A stretch of 64,000 nucleotides of DNA, from the NCBI GenBank assembly GCA_964489715.1, contig CAZBAK010000002.1, positions 13,851 to 77,850 of the forward strand, given 5' to 3'. This stretch comes from Tissierella_A sp964489715. Its GTDB lineage: Bacteria; Bacillota; Clostridia; Tissierellales; Tissierellaceae. Made by a program: the position numbers and the translations under genes. Below, piece after piece: positions 24,443 to 33,121 of the stretch (within the stretch, counting starts at the first letter, position 1; the number at the start of each line of letters is the position of its first letter). The notes under the pieces are model-generated. The model did no database searches. It worked only from the letters and a program-made list of their open reading frames with translations, and was not told the origin of the DNA.

Positions 24443-25741
24443 CTATAGTATAATAGCTCCTACTGTTCCCATTATCAATAGGGGAATATTAAAGTGTAGA
24501 AAGGTTGGAACTACTGTATCCCAGATGTGATCGTGCTGTCCATCTATATTTAGTCCTGAAGTAGGCCCAAGAGTACTATCTGATGCTGGAGAACCTGCAT
24601 CTCCTAAGGCTCCTGCTGTACCTATTAAGCAAATAGTAGCAGCTACACTAAAGCCTAGTTTCATAGAAAGTGGAACAAATATTGTAGCAATTATTGGGAT
24701 GGTTCCAAAGGAACTTCCTATACCCATGGTTATAACCAGTCCTATTAAGAGCATTATAAAGGCTGATATGATCTTGCTGCCTCCCATTATCCTGGCACTA
24801 GCCTCTACCAATTGCTCAACTCCACCTGTGGCTCTTATAACATCACCATAACCTGATGCTACTAGCATTACAAAGGCAATAAAGCCCATGATCTTAATAC
24901 CACCATTGATAACTTCGTCAGTTTCATTCACCTTAAAGGCTCCAAATAAAAGCATTATTATAAGTCCAGCCAGTGCTCCTAGTGGAAGAGACTCATATTC
25001 TACTTGAATATAAAAAGCAACTATTGTTCCAATCAAGGTTCCTATATGTTCTTTTTTCAACTTATTATCAACTTCTTTTTCTTCTTCTACTACAAGTAGA
25101 TCTTTATACTCCCTTGGTTTTCTATAGCTTATAAATACTGCTATTAAAAGTCCTATCAACATTCCAATTCCTGGTACCCACATAGATCTCCAAACCATGG
25201 ACTGTTGTATGGGCATTCCATTATCTACCATAGCCTTAGTTATTATTTCATGAAATGCAAAGCCAAAACCTACATTAAGTAACATGTAGGGAGCCTTAAG
25301 ACCAAAGGTAAGTGCACAGGCCACTGCCCTTCTATCTATCTTTATCTTATTCATAACCCCTACTAGAGGTGGAATAAGAATAGGTATAAAGGCTATGTGA
25401 ACCGGTATCAAGTTTTGAGAAAAAGAAGCTATAGCTGCTATTATCAAAACAAACATGGTTTTTTTATCCTTTATAAATTCTCCAATTTTCCTGGCTAGGA
25501 TATTGACTATACCTGTCTTACCTATAGCATAGGCAAGAGCTCCTAGCAATATGTAGGATAGAGCAGTATTGGCTCCTCCTCCCATTCCTCCTATTAAAAT
25601 TTTCATGGACTCTGTAAGTCCCATACCTGCTATAAGTCCTCCAGAGAGTGCTGCAATTATAATAGCTATTAATACATTTACCTTTAGCAAACTAAGTAAT
25701 GACATTATTACTACGGATATTAATACTGGATTTGTAAGCAT
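24443..25741 (-). CDS. Na+/H+ antiporter-family membrane transporter (YuiF/NhaC-like), T-box controlled
   Basis: A 432-residue protein with about eleven membrane segments of the Na_H_antiporter group. Seen: NLIPVHIAFIPILIPPL near 110-126 and GALGDAGSPASDSTLGPTSG near 385-404, typical for this family. Members labelled as antiporters often carry amino acids (Bacillus YuiF is thought to be one). A T-box leader directly upstream (25834-26021) strongly suggests an amino acid as substrate. The T-box bulge reads UGGA, which would fit a tRNA with U73 such as Gly, Cys or, in some bacteria, Thr. ATG at 25741 has only a weak ribosome binding site; GTA/TTG-type alternatives were not convincing. Confidence 0.85.
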   Translation of the reverse strand: MLTNPVLISVVIMSLLSLLKVNVLIAIIIAALSGGLIAGMGLTESMKILIGGMGGGANTALSYILLGALAYAIGKTGIVNILARKIGEFIKDKKTMFVLIIAAIASFSQNLIPVHIAFIPILIPPLVGVMNKIKIDRRAVACALTFGLKAPYMLLNVGFGFAFHEIITKAMVDNGMPIQQSMVWRSMWVPGIGMLIGLLIAVFISYRKPREYKDLLVVEEEKEVDNKLKKEHIGTLIGTIVAFYIQVEYESLPLGALAGLIIMLLFGAFKVNETDEVINGGIKIMGFIAFVMLVASGYGDVIRATGGVEQLVEASARIMGGSKIISAFIMLLIGLVITMGIGSSFGTIPIIATIFVPLSMKLGFSVAATICLIGTAGALGDAGSPASDSTLGPTSGLNIDGQHDHIWDTVVPTFLHFNIPLLIMGTVGAIIL

Positions 25742-25833
25742 TATACAACCAACTTTCTTATTTTAAAATTTATATAATAATTCCCAGCTTAAAATTTTAA
25801 GCTATTTTTCCCAGCTTCACATATTGAGAAAAT

Positions 25834-26021
25834 AAAAAAGTCCCATCATCCAGTAATATGTACTAGAGGACGAGACTAGGAGTCAAGTTTTCCACCTCTT
25901 TTTAGTGATTATCTGGGATAATCAAACTCTATAGGTACTACCATACCTGCACTGTAACGGGTGCGAGATTCCGAAATTATTTACTATTTCTTCTCTTAGC
26001 TTTGCCACATTAAATTGATTA
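25834..26021 (-). promoter_or_regulatory. T-box leader lacking a recognisable canonical Stem I
   Basis: Read on the minus strand: a short stem GAGA...TCTC containing GAAAT/ATTTC, then a CCGTTA motif (25960-25955) within GCAC/GTGC and AGGTA/TACCT helices, as in T-box Stem IIA/B; then GATTATC-CCA-GATAATC (Stem III). The T-box sequence AGAGGTGGAAAACTTG (25899-25884) comes next, with AGAGG able to pair with CCTCT (antiterminator). Last is a competing 17-bp terminator (25877-25839) with a T-run. The GGTTGGTG/AGAGA Stem I signature seen in the two other T-boxes of this window is absent, and a promoter lies where it would begin. Confidence 0.75.
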
Positions 26022-26027
26022 CATATT

Positions 26028-26056
26028 AATATAACATAGTGTTATTTTTTTGTAAA
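26028..26056 (-). promoter_or_regulatory. Promoter of the T-box/antiporter transcript
   Basis: TTTACA (26056-26051) and TATATT (26033-26028) with a 17-nt spacer, directly upstream of the short T-box leader. Confidence 0.65.
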
Positions 26057-26094
26057 GACTTTTTCCCTCTTTTTATCTAGATTCTCTTGTAATT

Positions 26095-26598
26095 TTATCT
26101 ATAGTCTCTAAGCTTCTCTGAGCTTTCCTGGGATATATCTGATATTACTGATAATTTACCATTTGACTCTAGTATAACAGCTGTTACATTTTCCATTACT
26201 GTGCCCCCAACTAGCCTAACTTCTTGTAGTATGTCTTGATGGGTAATTCTCATTTTCTTCATGTTTTTCTCCAGATAGCTTCCATTGTGATATAAAAGAG
26301 TAGGATCTGATTTTAGCACCTTGTTTACAAATTTTAGATGTACATCCAGCTTAGCAACTATATACTGTAGGGCTACCAAGCTTCCTATGGCAACTATTCC
26401 ATCTACAAGGGTGGTCTTTACAGACAGTATAGTTGTGGCTGAAATAGATCCTATGGTTACAGTAACTATAAAATCAAATGCATTTAGCTCTGAAAGTGTT
26501 CTCTTTCCAGATATCCTTACTATAGCTACAATTCCAATATAAACCAGCACTGACATAATGATTATTTGTCCTATAGTTTCCCAGTTTTTAAAAAACAT
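26095..26598 (-). CDS. DUF421 (YetF/YcaP-like) membrane protein
   Basis: A 167-residue member of the DUF421 family. Seen: two to three membrane segments in the first 85 residues, the signature RISGKRTLSELNAFDFIVTVTIGS at about 28-51 (quoted in parts: ISGKRTLSELNAFD), and a C-terminal soluble domain with RLVGGTVMENVTAVILESNG. The molecular function is not known; Bacillus relatives affect spore and membrane properties. It follows the AI-2E-family gene upstream by 2 nt on the same strand and so is in one operon with it. ATG follows GGTGGAGG. Confidence 0.88.
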   Translation of the reverse strand: MFFKNWETIGQIIIMSVLVYIGIVAIVRISGKRTLSELNAFDFIVTVTIGSISATTILSVKTTLVDGIVAIGSLVALQYIVAKLDVHLKFVNKVLKSDPTLLYHNGSYLEKNMKKMRITHQDILQEVRLVGGTVMENVTAVILESNGKLSVISDISQESSEKLRDYR

Positions 26599-26600
26599 AT

Positions 26601-27749
26601 TTAAACCTCCACCTTATCTATATTCTTTTCTTCCAACTTTCTATCTGTATATTCCTTTAAAAGTTTTTGTATAACTGAAAAGAGTGGTACAAAGATAATT
26701 ATACCCAGTATACCCATTAAACTTCCTCCAAGAGTTACAGCTGCCAAGGTCCAAACAGATGAAAGTCCTGAGGCCTTTCCCACTACCTTTGGATATATTA
26801 AATTTCCCTCTATTTGCTGTAAGACTAGGAAGAGTATTATAAAGAGACCTGCCTTTCTTGGATCTTCTACAAATATTAAAAAAGCTCCTATTACCATACC
26901 TATAAAGGATCCTACTATGGGTATAACAGCACTTATGGTTATAATTATACTGACCATTAAGGCATAGGGAAAGCTAAATATAGTCATGGTGATAAAAAAT
27001 AGCACTCCTAGGGCTAGGGCATCTAAACTCTGACCTGTAATAAAGTTAGAAAAGGACTCTCTAGTAATCTCCCCTATATAGATAATCCTATTGGCCACAT
27101 TTAATGGAAATACAGCTAGTATAAGTCTTTTAATACTGGCGATTAGATCTTCTTTTTGAAGTAGGAAGTAGATTGCAAATACAATTCCAAGTCCCAAAGA
27201 AATAATACCTCCTATTACAGAGGAAAAGACTGAAACTGTAGACCCAAGCCAATTAGAAAATCCACCTTGAATAAATGAATAGATTCCACTACTTATATTA
27301 TCCGCATCAATTTTTTGAATTTGATTGTTTATCTTAGAATATTGTATAGAACTATCTCTAAGATATTCCTGTATGTTTTCAAAGTACTCTGGAATTTTCT
27401 CTGCCAGCTGCTCACCAGCTTCTATAAGATTTGGTATAACTAAAATTAAAATTATTACAATTACTAGTATGAAAATTATAAGTGTTATTAAAAAACTAAT
27501 TGGCCTTTTATACTTATCCTTTAAAGAATGAAAGGGGCCAGTTTTGCCAAATAATTTTTCTTCTATAAAGCTCATAGGTTTATTTAATATAAAGGCTATT
27601 CCAAGGCCTATTATAAATGGAGCCAGTATACCTAGAAGAAAGCTAACTCCCCTTCCTAGAAATTTAAAGTTGGCAAATAACCACCATATAAAGATTGCAA
27701 AGACTATTAAAAACATGGATTTTTTCATAGCTCTTGTTTTGATTTCCAT
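26601..27749 (-). CDS. AI-2E family (PerM/YtvI-like) transporter
   Basis: A polytopic membrane protein of the AI-2 exporter family; members include autoinducer exporters and Na+/H+ antiporters, so the substrate is open. Seen: paired N-terminal membrane segments, a soluble region near 100-150, then SFSNFITGQSLDALALG and the C-terminal block VGKASGLSSVWTLAAVTLGG typical of the family. I choose the ATG at 27749, which follows GGGAGGTGTAATT, instead of an ATG 15 codons upstream with no such site; this gives 382 residues. It is followed directly by the DUF421 gene. Confidence 0.88.
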   Translation of the reverse strand: MEIKTRAMKKSMFLIVFAIFIWWLFANFKFLGRGVSFLLGILAPFIIGLGIAFILNKPMSFIEEKLFGKTGPFHSLKDKYKRPISFLITLIIFILVIVIILILVIPNLIEAGEQLAEKIPEYFENIQEYLRDSSIQYSKINNQIQKIDADNISSGIYSFIQGGFSNWLGSTVSVFSSVIGGIISLGLGIVFAIYFLLQKEDLIASIKRLILAVFPLNVANRIIYIGEITRESFSNFITGQSLDALALGVLFFITMTIFSFPYALMVSIIITISAVIPIVGSFIGMVIGAFLIFVEDPRKAGLFIILFLVLQQIEGNLIYPKVVGKASGLSSVWTLAAVTLGGSLMGILGIIIFVPLFSVIQKLLKEYTDRKLEEKNIDKVEV

Positions 27750-27795
27750 AATTACACCTCCCAAATTATATTTACCCCTTTTAAAAAATCTCAAG

Positions 27796-27831
27796 AAAAA
27801 AAGTTTCTCAAATATTTGAGAAACTTTTTTC
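27796..27831 (-). terminator. Intrinsic terminator at the end of the ilv operon
   Basis: AAAAAGTTTCTCAAATA pairs with TATTTGAGAAACTTTTT perfectly, just downstream of the racemase gene. Confidence 0.88.
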
Positions 27832-27837
27832 TAAAAT

Positions 27838-28668
27838 TTATATATATAGGATTCCTTCTGCTACGATTTCTACTAGACCATCTAGTTCTATAGTCTCAAT
27901 TGCCCCATCTCTATATTTTACCTTGACACTTAAACTTCCACCTGGCTGGTCTATACTCTTTCCTAAGGTCTTTTTATCCTTATGGGATAGAGCTGCCCCA
28001 AGTGCTGCTGTACCAGATGCACAACTTCTCTCCCAAAACAAAGTATCCGTAGCCTTTACATATACTAGGGGGGTGACAAAGTTTTTTTGAAAATCATAAT
28101 ACATTATACCAAAGGCTTCATAGGGCCTATCTCTTAAATAATCTTTTATAAGTAGATAAAACTCATCCCTATCCCCTATTTTCTCTTCATCTATTATAAA
28201 GTGAATTATACCTTCAAATTCCACTTCCAATAAAGATATAACTCCTTCTTTATACCTTAATTCTCTCTCTCTTATAGCTAGGGGAAGTGGCATCTCTATT
28301 TGTGAAAGATATTTATTTTCATCTTTTTTAAGAACCTGACACTCCACCTTCTCTCCCATACCAGAAGTTTCCAGATCTACTAGATATCTTCCATCTTTTT
28401 CCTGGATGCCTGGATAACTACTGTGGACCATAAATGCAGCTAAAGATCTGGTAGCATTGCCACAAAACTCTCCACCCATCATCTGAAGTCTTATGGGACT
28501 TTCCTCATCCCTTCCTCTTTCAATAAAGCCAACTTGTTCTCCATGTAGATTATTATAGTTCATTAACTTTTTTGCAAGAGTCTTGTGCTGGGATCTTGGG
28601 ACTTGATCCATTACAAATATGGTCATATTTTCTACTGGATTTACTTTTATAAAATGAACTTTCATCAT
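27838..28668 (-). CDS. DapF-fold amino-acid racemase of the CntK (histidine racemase) type
   Basis: A two-cysteine, cofactor-independent epimerase. It has both catalytic-cysteine motifs, GGEFCGNATRS near residue 71 and FWERSCASGTAAL near 220. But the N-terminus reads KVNPVENMTIFV, with EQVGFIERG, GIMYYDFQKNFVTPLVYV and QPGGSLSVK, which resembles the Staphylococcus histidine racemase CntK far more than diaminopimelate epimerase (which would show GNDF near the start). No staphylopine genes (cntL, cntM) are beside it. It is the last gene of the ilv set, 8 nt after an aminotransferase, so a branched-chain or other D-amino acid is conceivable. The substrate is not proven. Confidence 0.8.
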   Translation of the reverse strand: MMKVHFIKVNPVENMTIFVMDQVPRSQHKTLAKKLMNYNNLHGEQVGFIERGRDEESPIRLQMMGGEFCGNATRSLAAFMVHSSYPGIQEKDGRYLVDLETSGMGEKVECQVLKKDENKYLSQIEMPLPLAIRERELRYKEGVISLLEVEFEGIIHFIIDEEKIGDRDEFYLLIKDYLRDRPYEAFGIMYYDFQKNFVTPLVYVKATDTLFWERSCASGTAALGAALSHKDKKTLGKSIDQPGGSLSVKVKYRDGAIETIELDGLVEIVAEGILYI

Positions 28669-28676
28669 CTAGCCCC

Positions 28677-29858
28677 TTAAATTTCTTCTCTTAAAACTTT
28701 ACCCAGACGCTTTATACCCTCTGCTATTTTATCTTCATCCATGCAGGAAAAATTTAACCTAATGGTGTTTTCGTGGCCACCATTGGCAAAAAAGGCTCCT
28801 CCTGGAACAAAGGCTACATCTTCCTTTAAAGCATGAACAGCTATATCTCTAGCATTCATCTCTTTAGGAAGAACTAGCCATAGGAAGAGTCCTCCTTCTG
28901 GATAGGTCCAAGTTACTTCTTTTGGAAATTCTTCCTTCATTGTCTTTATCATGAGATCTCTTCGCCCTTTATAAAGATCTTTTATCTCTTGAATATGTGC
29001 TTCTATATCATATTCTTCTAAAAACATAGCAGCCTGCATTTGGGCAAAGGTATTTGTCTGTAGATCAGAACCTTGCTTTATAAGTATATATTTTTCTATT
29101 ATTTCTTTTTCTGCTGCAATCCAACCTATTCTAAGTCCCGGACAGAATATTTTTGAAAGAGTTCCAAAAAATATTACATTTCCCCCCTGATCAAAATGGG
29201 CTACAGCAGGAAGATTTTCTCCTTCAAATCTCAATTCTCCATAGGGATTGTCTTCTATTATGGCTACATTATACTCTTTTGAAAGCTCTACCAATCTCTT
29301 TCTTCTATCTATACTCCAGGTCTTTCCTGATGGATTTTGAAAATCAGGTACCAGATAGATAAATTTAATATTTTCTTCTTCCTTAAGAGTTTTCTCCAAG
29401 TCTTCCATTATCATGCCATGGTCATCTGTCTCTATTTCTACAAACTTAGGACCATAAGCTTTAAAGGCATCTATAGCTCCAAGATAGGTTGGGCTTTCAC
29501 AGATTATGACATCTCCTTCATCTATAAATAACTTGCCTGTAAATTCTAAACCCTGCTGGGAACCATTGGTGATTAAGATATTTTCCTCTGTATAGTTGAC
29601 GCCTAACTTCTCCATACGCTTTGCAATCATCTTTCTAAGCCCTAGATCTCCTTCTGTGGTACTGTACTGTAGAGCCTTGCCCCCGTGGGTTTCTAGGATC
29701 TTCTTGTTTATCTCCATAAGTTCATCTACTGGAAATAGCTCTGCTGCTGGAAGTCCTCCAGCAAAGGATATTATTTCTGGCTTTTGTGTCAATTTTAGCA
29801 GTTCTATAATATCCGATTCCTTCAATCTATTCATTCTATCTGCATATTTTAAACCCAT
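28677..29858 (-). CDS. PLP-dependent class I aminotransferase, possible branched-chain transaminase
   Basis: A 393-residue fold-type I aminotransferase of the 2-aminoadipate/LysN-like subgroup. Seen: FAGGLPAAELFP near 33-44, ITNGSQQGLEF near 97, NPSGKTW with the conserved Asn, and the PLP lysine in FGTLSKIFCPGLRIGW near 238. It lies 28 nt after ilvD and in the same orientation. No ilvE is present in the operon, and relatives of this subgroup accept leucine and 2-ketoisocaproate, so it may perform the final transamination of valine, leucine and isoleucine synthesis. ATG follows AAAGGAGTG. Confidence 0.88.
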   Translation of the reverse strand: MGLKYADRMNRLKESDIIELLKLTQKPEIISFAGGLPAAELFPVDELMEINKKILETHGGKALQYSTTEGDLGLRKMIAKRMEKLGVNYTEENILITNGSQQGLEFTGKLFIDEGDVIICESPTYLGAIDAFKAYGPKFVEIETDDHGMIMEDLEKTLKEEENIKFIYLVPDFQNPSGKTWSIDRRKRLVELSKEYNVAIIEDNPYGELRFEGENLPAVAHFDQGGNVIFFGTLSKIFCPGLRIGWIAAEKEIIEKYILIKQGSDLQTNTFAQMQAAMFLEEYDIEAHIQEIKDLYKGRRDLMIKTMKEEFPKEVTWTYPEGGLFLWLVLPKEMNARDIAVHALKEDVAFVPGGAFFANGGHENTIRLNFSCMDEDKIAEGIKRLGKVLREEI

Positions 29859-29886
29859 ATCTATTCACTCCTTTACTGTGGAAGCC

Positions 29887-31545
29887 TTATGGTATACATA
29901 TTGCTCCAGTAGAAGCAGATGTAACAATTTTTTGATATTTTAAAAGATAGCCCTTAGCTTCAATATGCTTTGGTGTCCAGCTTTTCTTTCTAGCTGCCAG
30001 GGTCTTTTCATCTACACATAATTCTAACTTGCCCTTATTCATATCTATCTCTATAATATCTCCATCTTCTACAAAAGCTATTGGTCCACCTACTGCTGCC
30101 TCTGGTGATACATGTCCTATGGAAGCTCCTCTTGTAGCTCCTGAAAATCTTCCATCTGTAATAAGTGCTACTTCCTTGTCCATACCTATTCCAGCTAGAG
30201 CAGAAGTTGGAGTAAGCATCTCCTTCATACCTGGACCACCCTTTGGTCCTTCATATCTTATAACTAGTACTTCACCCTTATTTATATTACGACTCAAGAT
30301 AGCTTCAACTACTTCATCTTCACTTTCAAATACTCTAGCAGGTCCAGAGTGAACTAACATTTCCTCTGCTACAGCTGATCTCTTTACAACAGCTCCATCT
30401 GGGGCTAGATTTCCTCTTAAGACTGCTATTCCACCAGTTTCACTGTAGGGCTTATCTATGGAAGCTATTATCTTATGGTCTAGGACCCTGTGCTTTTGGA
30501 TAACTTCTCCTAGGGTTTTATTCATAACTGTAAGCACATCTTCCTTGAGCAAATCTTTTTTACTTAGCTCATTCATAAGTGCCTGCATTCCGCCTGCTTC
30601 ATATAGGTCTTGTATATGATAAGGTCCTGCTGGACTAAGTTTACAAAGATTTGGTGTTTTAACACTTATACTATTTACCCTATCTAGATCCATATCTACT
30701 CCTGCTTCATAGGCTATGGCAGAAAGATGAAGCACTGTATTTGTAGAACAGCCTAGGGCCATGTCACAAACTAAAGCATTGTGAAAGGCATCATCTGTAA
30801 GTATCATACTTGGCCTTATATCTTCCTCTACTAGATTCATGATCTGCATACCAGTATATTTTGCCAGACGCATTCTCTCTGAGTATACTGCTGGAATTGT
30901 TCCATTACCAGGTAGAGCCATTCCAAGAGCTTCTGTCATACAGTTCATAGAATTGGCAGTAAACATACCAGAACAAGAACCACAACTTGGACAAGCACTG
31001 TTTTCCATTTCTCCTAATTCTTCCTGGGAAAGAGTTCCTGCATTTACCCTACCTACTGCTTCAAACATAGTGGAAAGGTCTATATTTTCACCCCTATGTT
31101 TTCCTGCCAGCATGGCTCCACCACTTACTATAATAGCTGGTAGATCAAGTCTTGCAGCTACCATAAGCATAGCTGGAACCACCTTGTCACAGTTAGGTAT
31201 CATTACAAGTCCATCAAGACCATGAGCCAGGGTCATAACTTCAACCGTATCTGCTATAAGCTCTCTACTTACCAGTGAATACTTCATTCCCTCATGGTTC
31301 ATAGCTATACCATCACAAACAGCTATAGAAGGAAACTCCAAGGGAGTTCCTCCTGCTATTCTTACACCTGTTTTTACAGCTTCCGCCACTTCTCTTAGGT
31401 GCTTGTGGCCTGGAACTATTTCATTGAAAGTATTTACTACGCCTATAAGTGGTTTTTTTATTTCTTCATCTATTAGTCCAAGTGCCTTCATAAGTGATCT
31501 ATGAGGCGCTTTTTCTATTCCCATCTTTACATTTTGACTTTTCAT
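29887..31545 (-). CDS. ilvD: Dihydroxy-acid dehydratase
   Basis: Iron-sulfur enzyme that converts 2,3-dihydroxy acids to 2-keto acids in valine and isoleucine synthesis. Seen: PNCDKVVPAML near 117 and SCPSCGSCSGMFTANSMNC near 187, carrying cluster cysteines, and GRFSGATRGASIGH near 470. 552 residues is standard. ATG follows AAGGAAG. It lies downstream of ilvC and upstream of the aminotransferase in the ilv operon. Intact, high certainty. Confidence 0.96.
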   Translation of the reverse strand: MKSQNVKMGIEKAPHRSLMKALGLIDEEIKKPLIGVVNTFNEIVPGHKHLREVAEAVKTGVRIAGGTPLEFPSIAVCDGIAMNHEGMKYSLVSRELIADTVEVMTLAHGLDGLVMIPNCDKVVPAMLMVAARLDLPAIIVSGGAMLAGKHRGENIDLSTMFEAVGRVNAGTLSQEELGEMENSACPSCGSCSGMFTANSMNCMTEALGMALPGNGTIPAVYSERMRLAKYTGMQIMNLVEEDIRPSMILTDDAFHNALVCDMALGCSTNTVLHLSAIAYEAGVDMDLDRVNSISVKTPNLCKLSPAGPYHIQDLYEAGGMQALMNELSKKDLLKEDVLTVMNKTLGEVIQKHRVLDHKIIASIDKPYSETGGIAVLRGNLAPDGAVVKRSAVAEEMLVHSGPARVFESEDEVVEAILSRNINKGEVLVIRYEGPKGGPGMKEMLTPTSALAGIGMDKEVALITDGRFSGATRGASIGHVSPEAAVGGPIAFVEDGDIIEIDMNKGKLELCVDEKTLAARKKSWTPKHIEAKGYLLKYQKIVTSASTGAICIP

Positions 31546-31593
31546 AAAAACACTTCCTTAATTTCTAAATTTCATAGTTATACTACTATCTTC

Positions 31594-32586
31594 TTATTTC
31601 TTTAACCAGCTCATCATGCCTCTAAGATTTGCTCCTACTATCTCCATTGGATGTTCGCTTTCAATTCTCTTAGTTGCTCTGAAATATGGTCTATTTGCTT
31701 GGTTCTCTAGGATCCAATTTCTAGCAAAGCTTCCATCTTGTACTTCCTTAAGTACCTTTCTCATTTCCGCCCTAGTTTCCTCTGTTATGATTCTCTTTCC
31801 TACTGCATAATCTCCATATTCTGCTGTATCACTTATGGAGTTTCTCATATTAGTGTATCCGCCTTCATTTATCATATCAATTATAAGTTTCATTTCATGT
31901 ACACACTCAAAGTATGCACTTTAAGGACTATAACCTGCTTCAACAAGAGTATCATATCCTGCTTTCATAAGCTCAGTAACTCCACCACAAAGAACAGCTT
32001 GTTCTCCAAATAAATCTGTTTCTGTTTCTTCTTGAAATGTAGTTTCAAGCACTCCAGCTCTTGACCCACCTAGTCCTGCTGCATAAGCCAGTGCAACCTT
32101 TATAGTATCTCCTGTTACATCTTGATAAGCTGCTACCAGGCATGGTACTCCTCTTCCCTCTTCATACTGGCTTCTAACTGTATGTCCTGGTCCCTTTGGA
32201 GCAACCATAAATACATTTACATCCTTTGGTGGAACAATTTGACCATAGTGGATATTGAATCCATGGGCAAATGCTAGGTATTTTCCTGGAGTTAGGTTTT
32301 CTTTTATGGATTCTTCGTAAAGTTGAACTTGCTTTTCATCATTTATAAGTATCATTATTACATCTGCCCAAGCTGCTGCATCTCCAGCAGTCTTAACTTC
32401 AAGACCAGCTTCTTCTGCCTTTTCCCAAGAAGGACTTCCATCATAAAGCCCTACTACTACATTTACTCCAGATTCCTTAAGATTTAAAGCATGTGCATGT
32501 CCTTGACTACCATAACCTATTATTGCTACCTTCTTCTCGTTTATATCTTCTATTCTACACTCTTCACCATAATACATTTTAGCCAT
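31594..32586 (-). pseudogene. ilvC: Ketol-acid reductoisomerase interrupted by an in-frame TAA
   Basis: IlvC makes 2,3-dihydroxy acids from acetolactate with NADPH and Mg. The frame codes for a full-length enzyme of 330 positions. It has the NADP loop GYGSQGH at 24-30, and the metal ligands Asp191 and Glu195 in DLFGEQ. But codon 222 is TAA (31923-31921), where relatives carry Glu (SPEMAYFE). The frame then continues without shift as SAYFECVHEMKL, holding the second ligand pair Glu227 and Glu231. Translation would normally stop before those ligands. Everything else looks conserved, so this is a recent mutation, a sequencing error or a read-through site. The ATG at 31893 has no good ribosome binding site. 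Confidence 0.85.
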
Positions 32587-32632
32587 TAATAATCTCTCCC
32601 TTTATTTTAATTTTATTGTTTCCTACTTTTAC

Positions 32633-33121
32633 TTACAGTTTTTCCCCTCTGCTCATTGCCAAGATCCCTGTCTTTGCAATTTCTAAGATTCCAAACTTTT
32701 CCATCATATCTATAAAGCCTCTTAATTTTTCCACATCACCTGTTAGTTCTATGGTCAAGGAGCCTGGAGATATATCCAGAACCTTACCTCTATAGATATC
32801 TGCTATCTGTACAATCTGAGCTCTTGTCTCATTGTCAGCCTTTATCTTTATAAGCATCATCTCACGTCTTATAACTCCAGTTTCTGGAAATATCTTAACC
32901 TTTACCACATCTACAATCTTATAAACTTGCTTTTGAATCTGATCTAAGATCTCATCATCACCATAAACAGTTAAGGTTAGTCTGGTATAGCCTGGTTTGT
33001 TTGTTATTCCTGCAGTCATCTTTTGTACATGATAACCTCTTCTATTGAAAAGTGACATTATTCTAACCACTATACCATTGGTGTTTTTAGCTATTACAAG
33101 TATTTCATGGGTTTTAATCAT
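32633..33121 (-). CDS. ilvN: Acetolactate synthase small (regulatory) subunit
   Basis: Regulatory ACT-domain subunit that activates IlvB and gives feedback inhibition by valine. Seen: ACT-domain pattern VIAKNTNGIVVRIMSLFNRR at about 9-28 and RGYHVQKMTAG, then a C-terminal ALS-ss domain with VDVVKVKIFPETGVIRREMMLIK. About 162 residues, normal for this family. I prefer the ATG at 33121 over the TTG at 33127, which is too close to GGGGG. It overlaps the end of ilvB, implying coupled translation. Confidence 0.93.
   Translation of the reverse strand: MIKTHEILVIAKNTNGIVVRIMSLFNRRGYHVQKMTAGITNKPGYTRLTLTVYGDDEILDQIQKQVYKIVDVVKVKIFPETGVIRREMMLIKIKADNETRAQIVQIADIYRGKVLDISPGSLTIELTGDVEKLRGFIDMMEKFGILEIAKTGILAMSRGEKL

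Noticed and set aside
27838..28668. Diaminopimelate epimerase of lysine/peptidoglycan synthesis
   Set aside because: It lacks the DapF N-terminal GNDF pattern and matches CntK-like motifs better; it also sits away from any dap gene.
31594..31893. A separate 99-residue protein after ilvC
   Set aside because: It is the in-frame continuation of ilvC after a single TAA; the ATG is the normal internal Met of HEMKL and has no good ribosome binding site.
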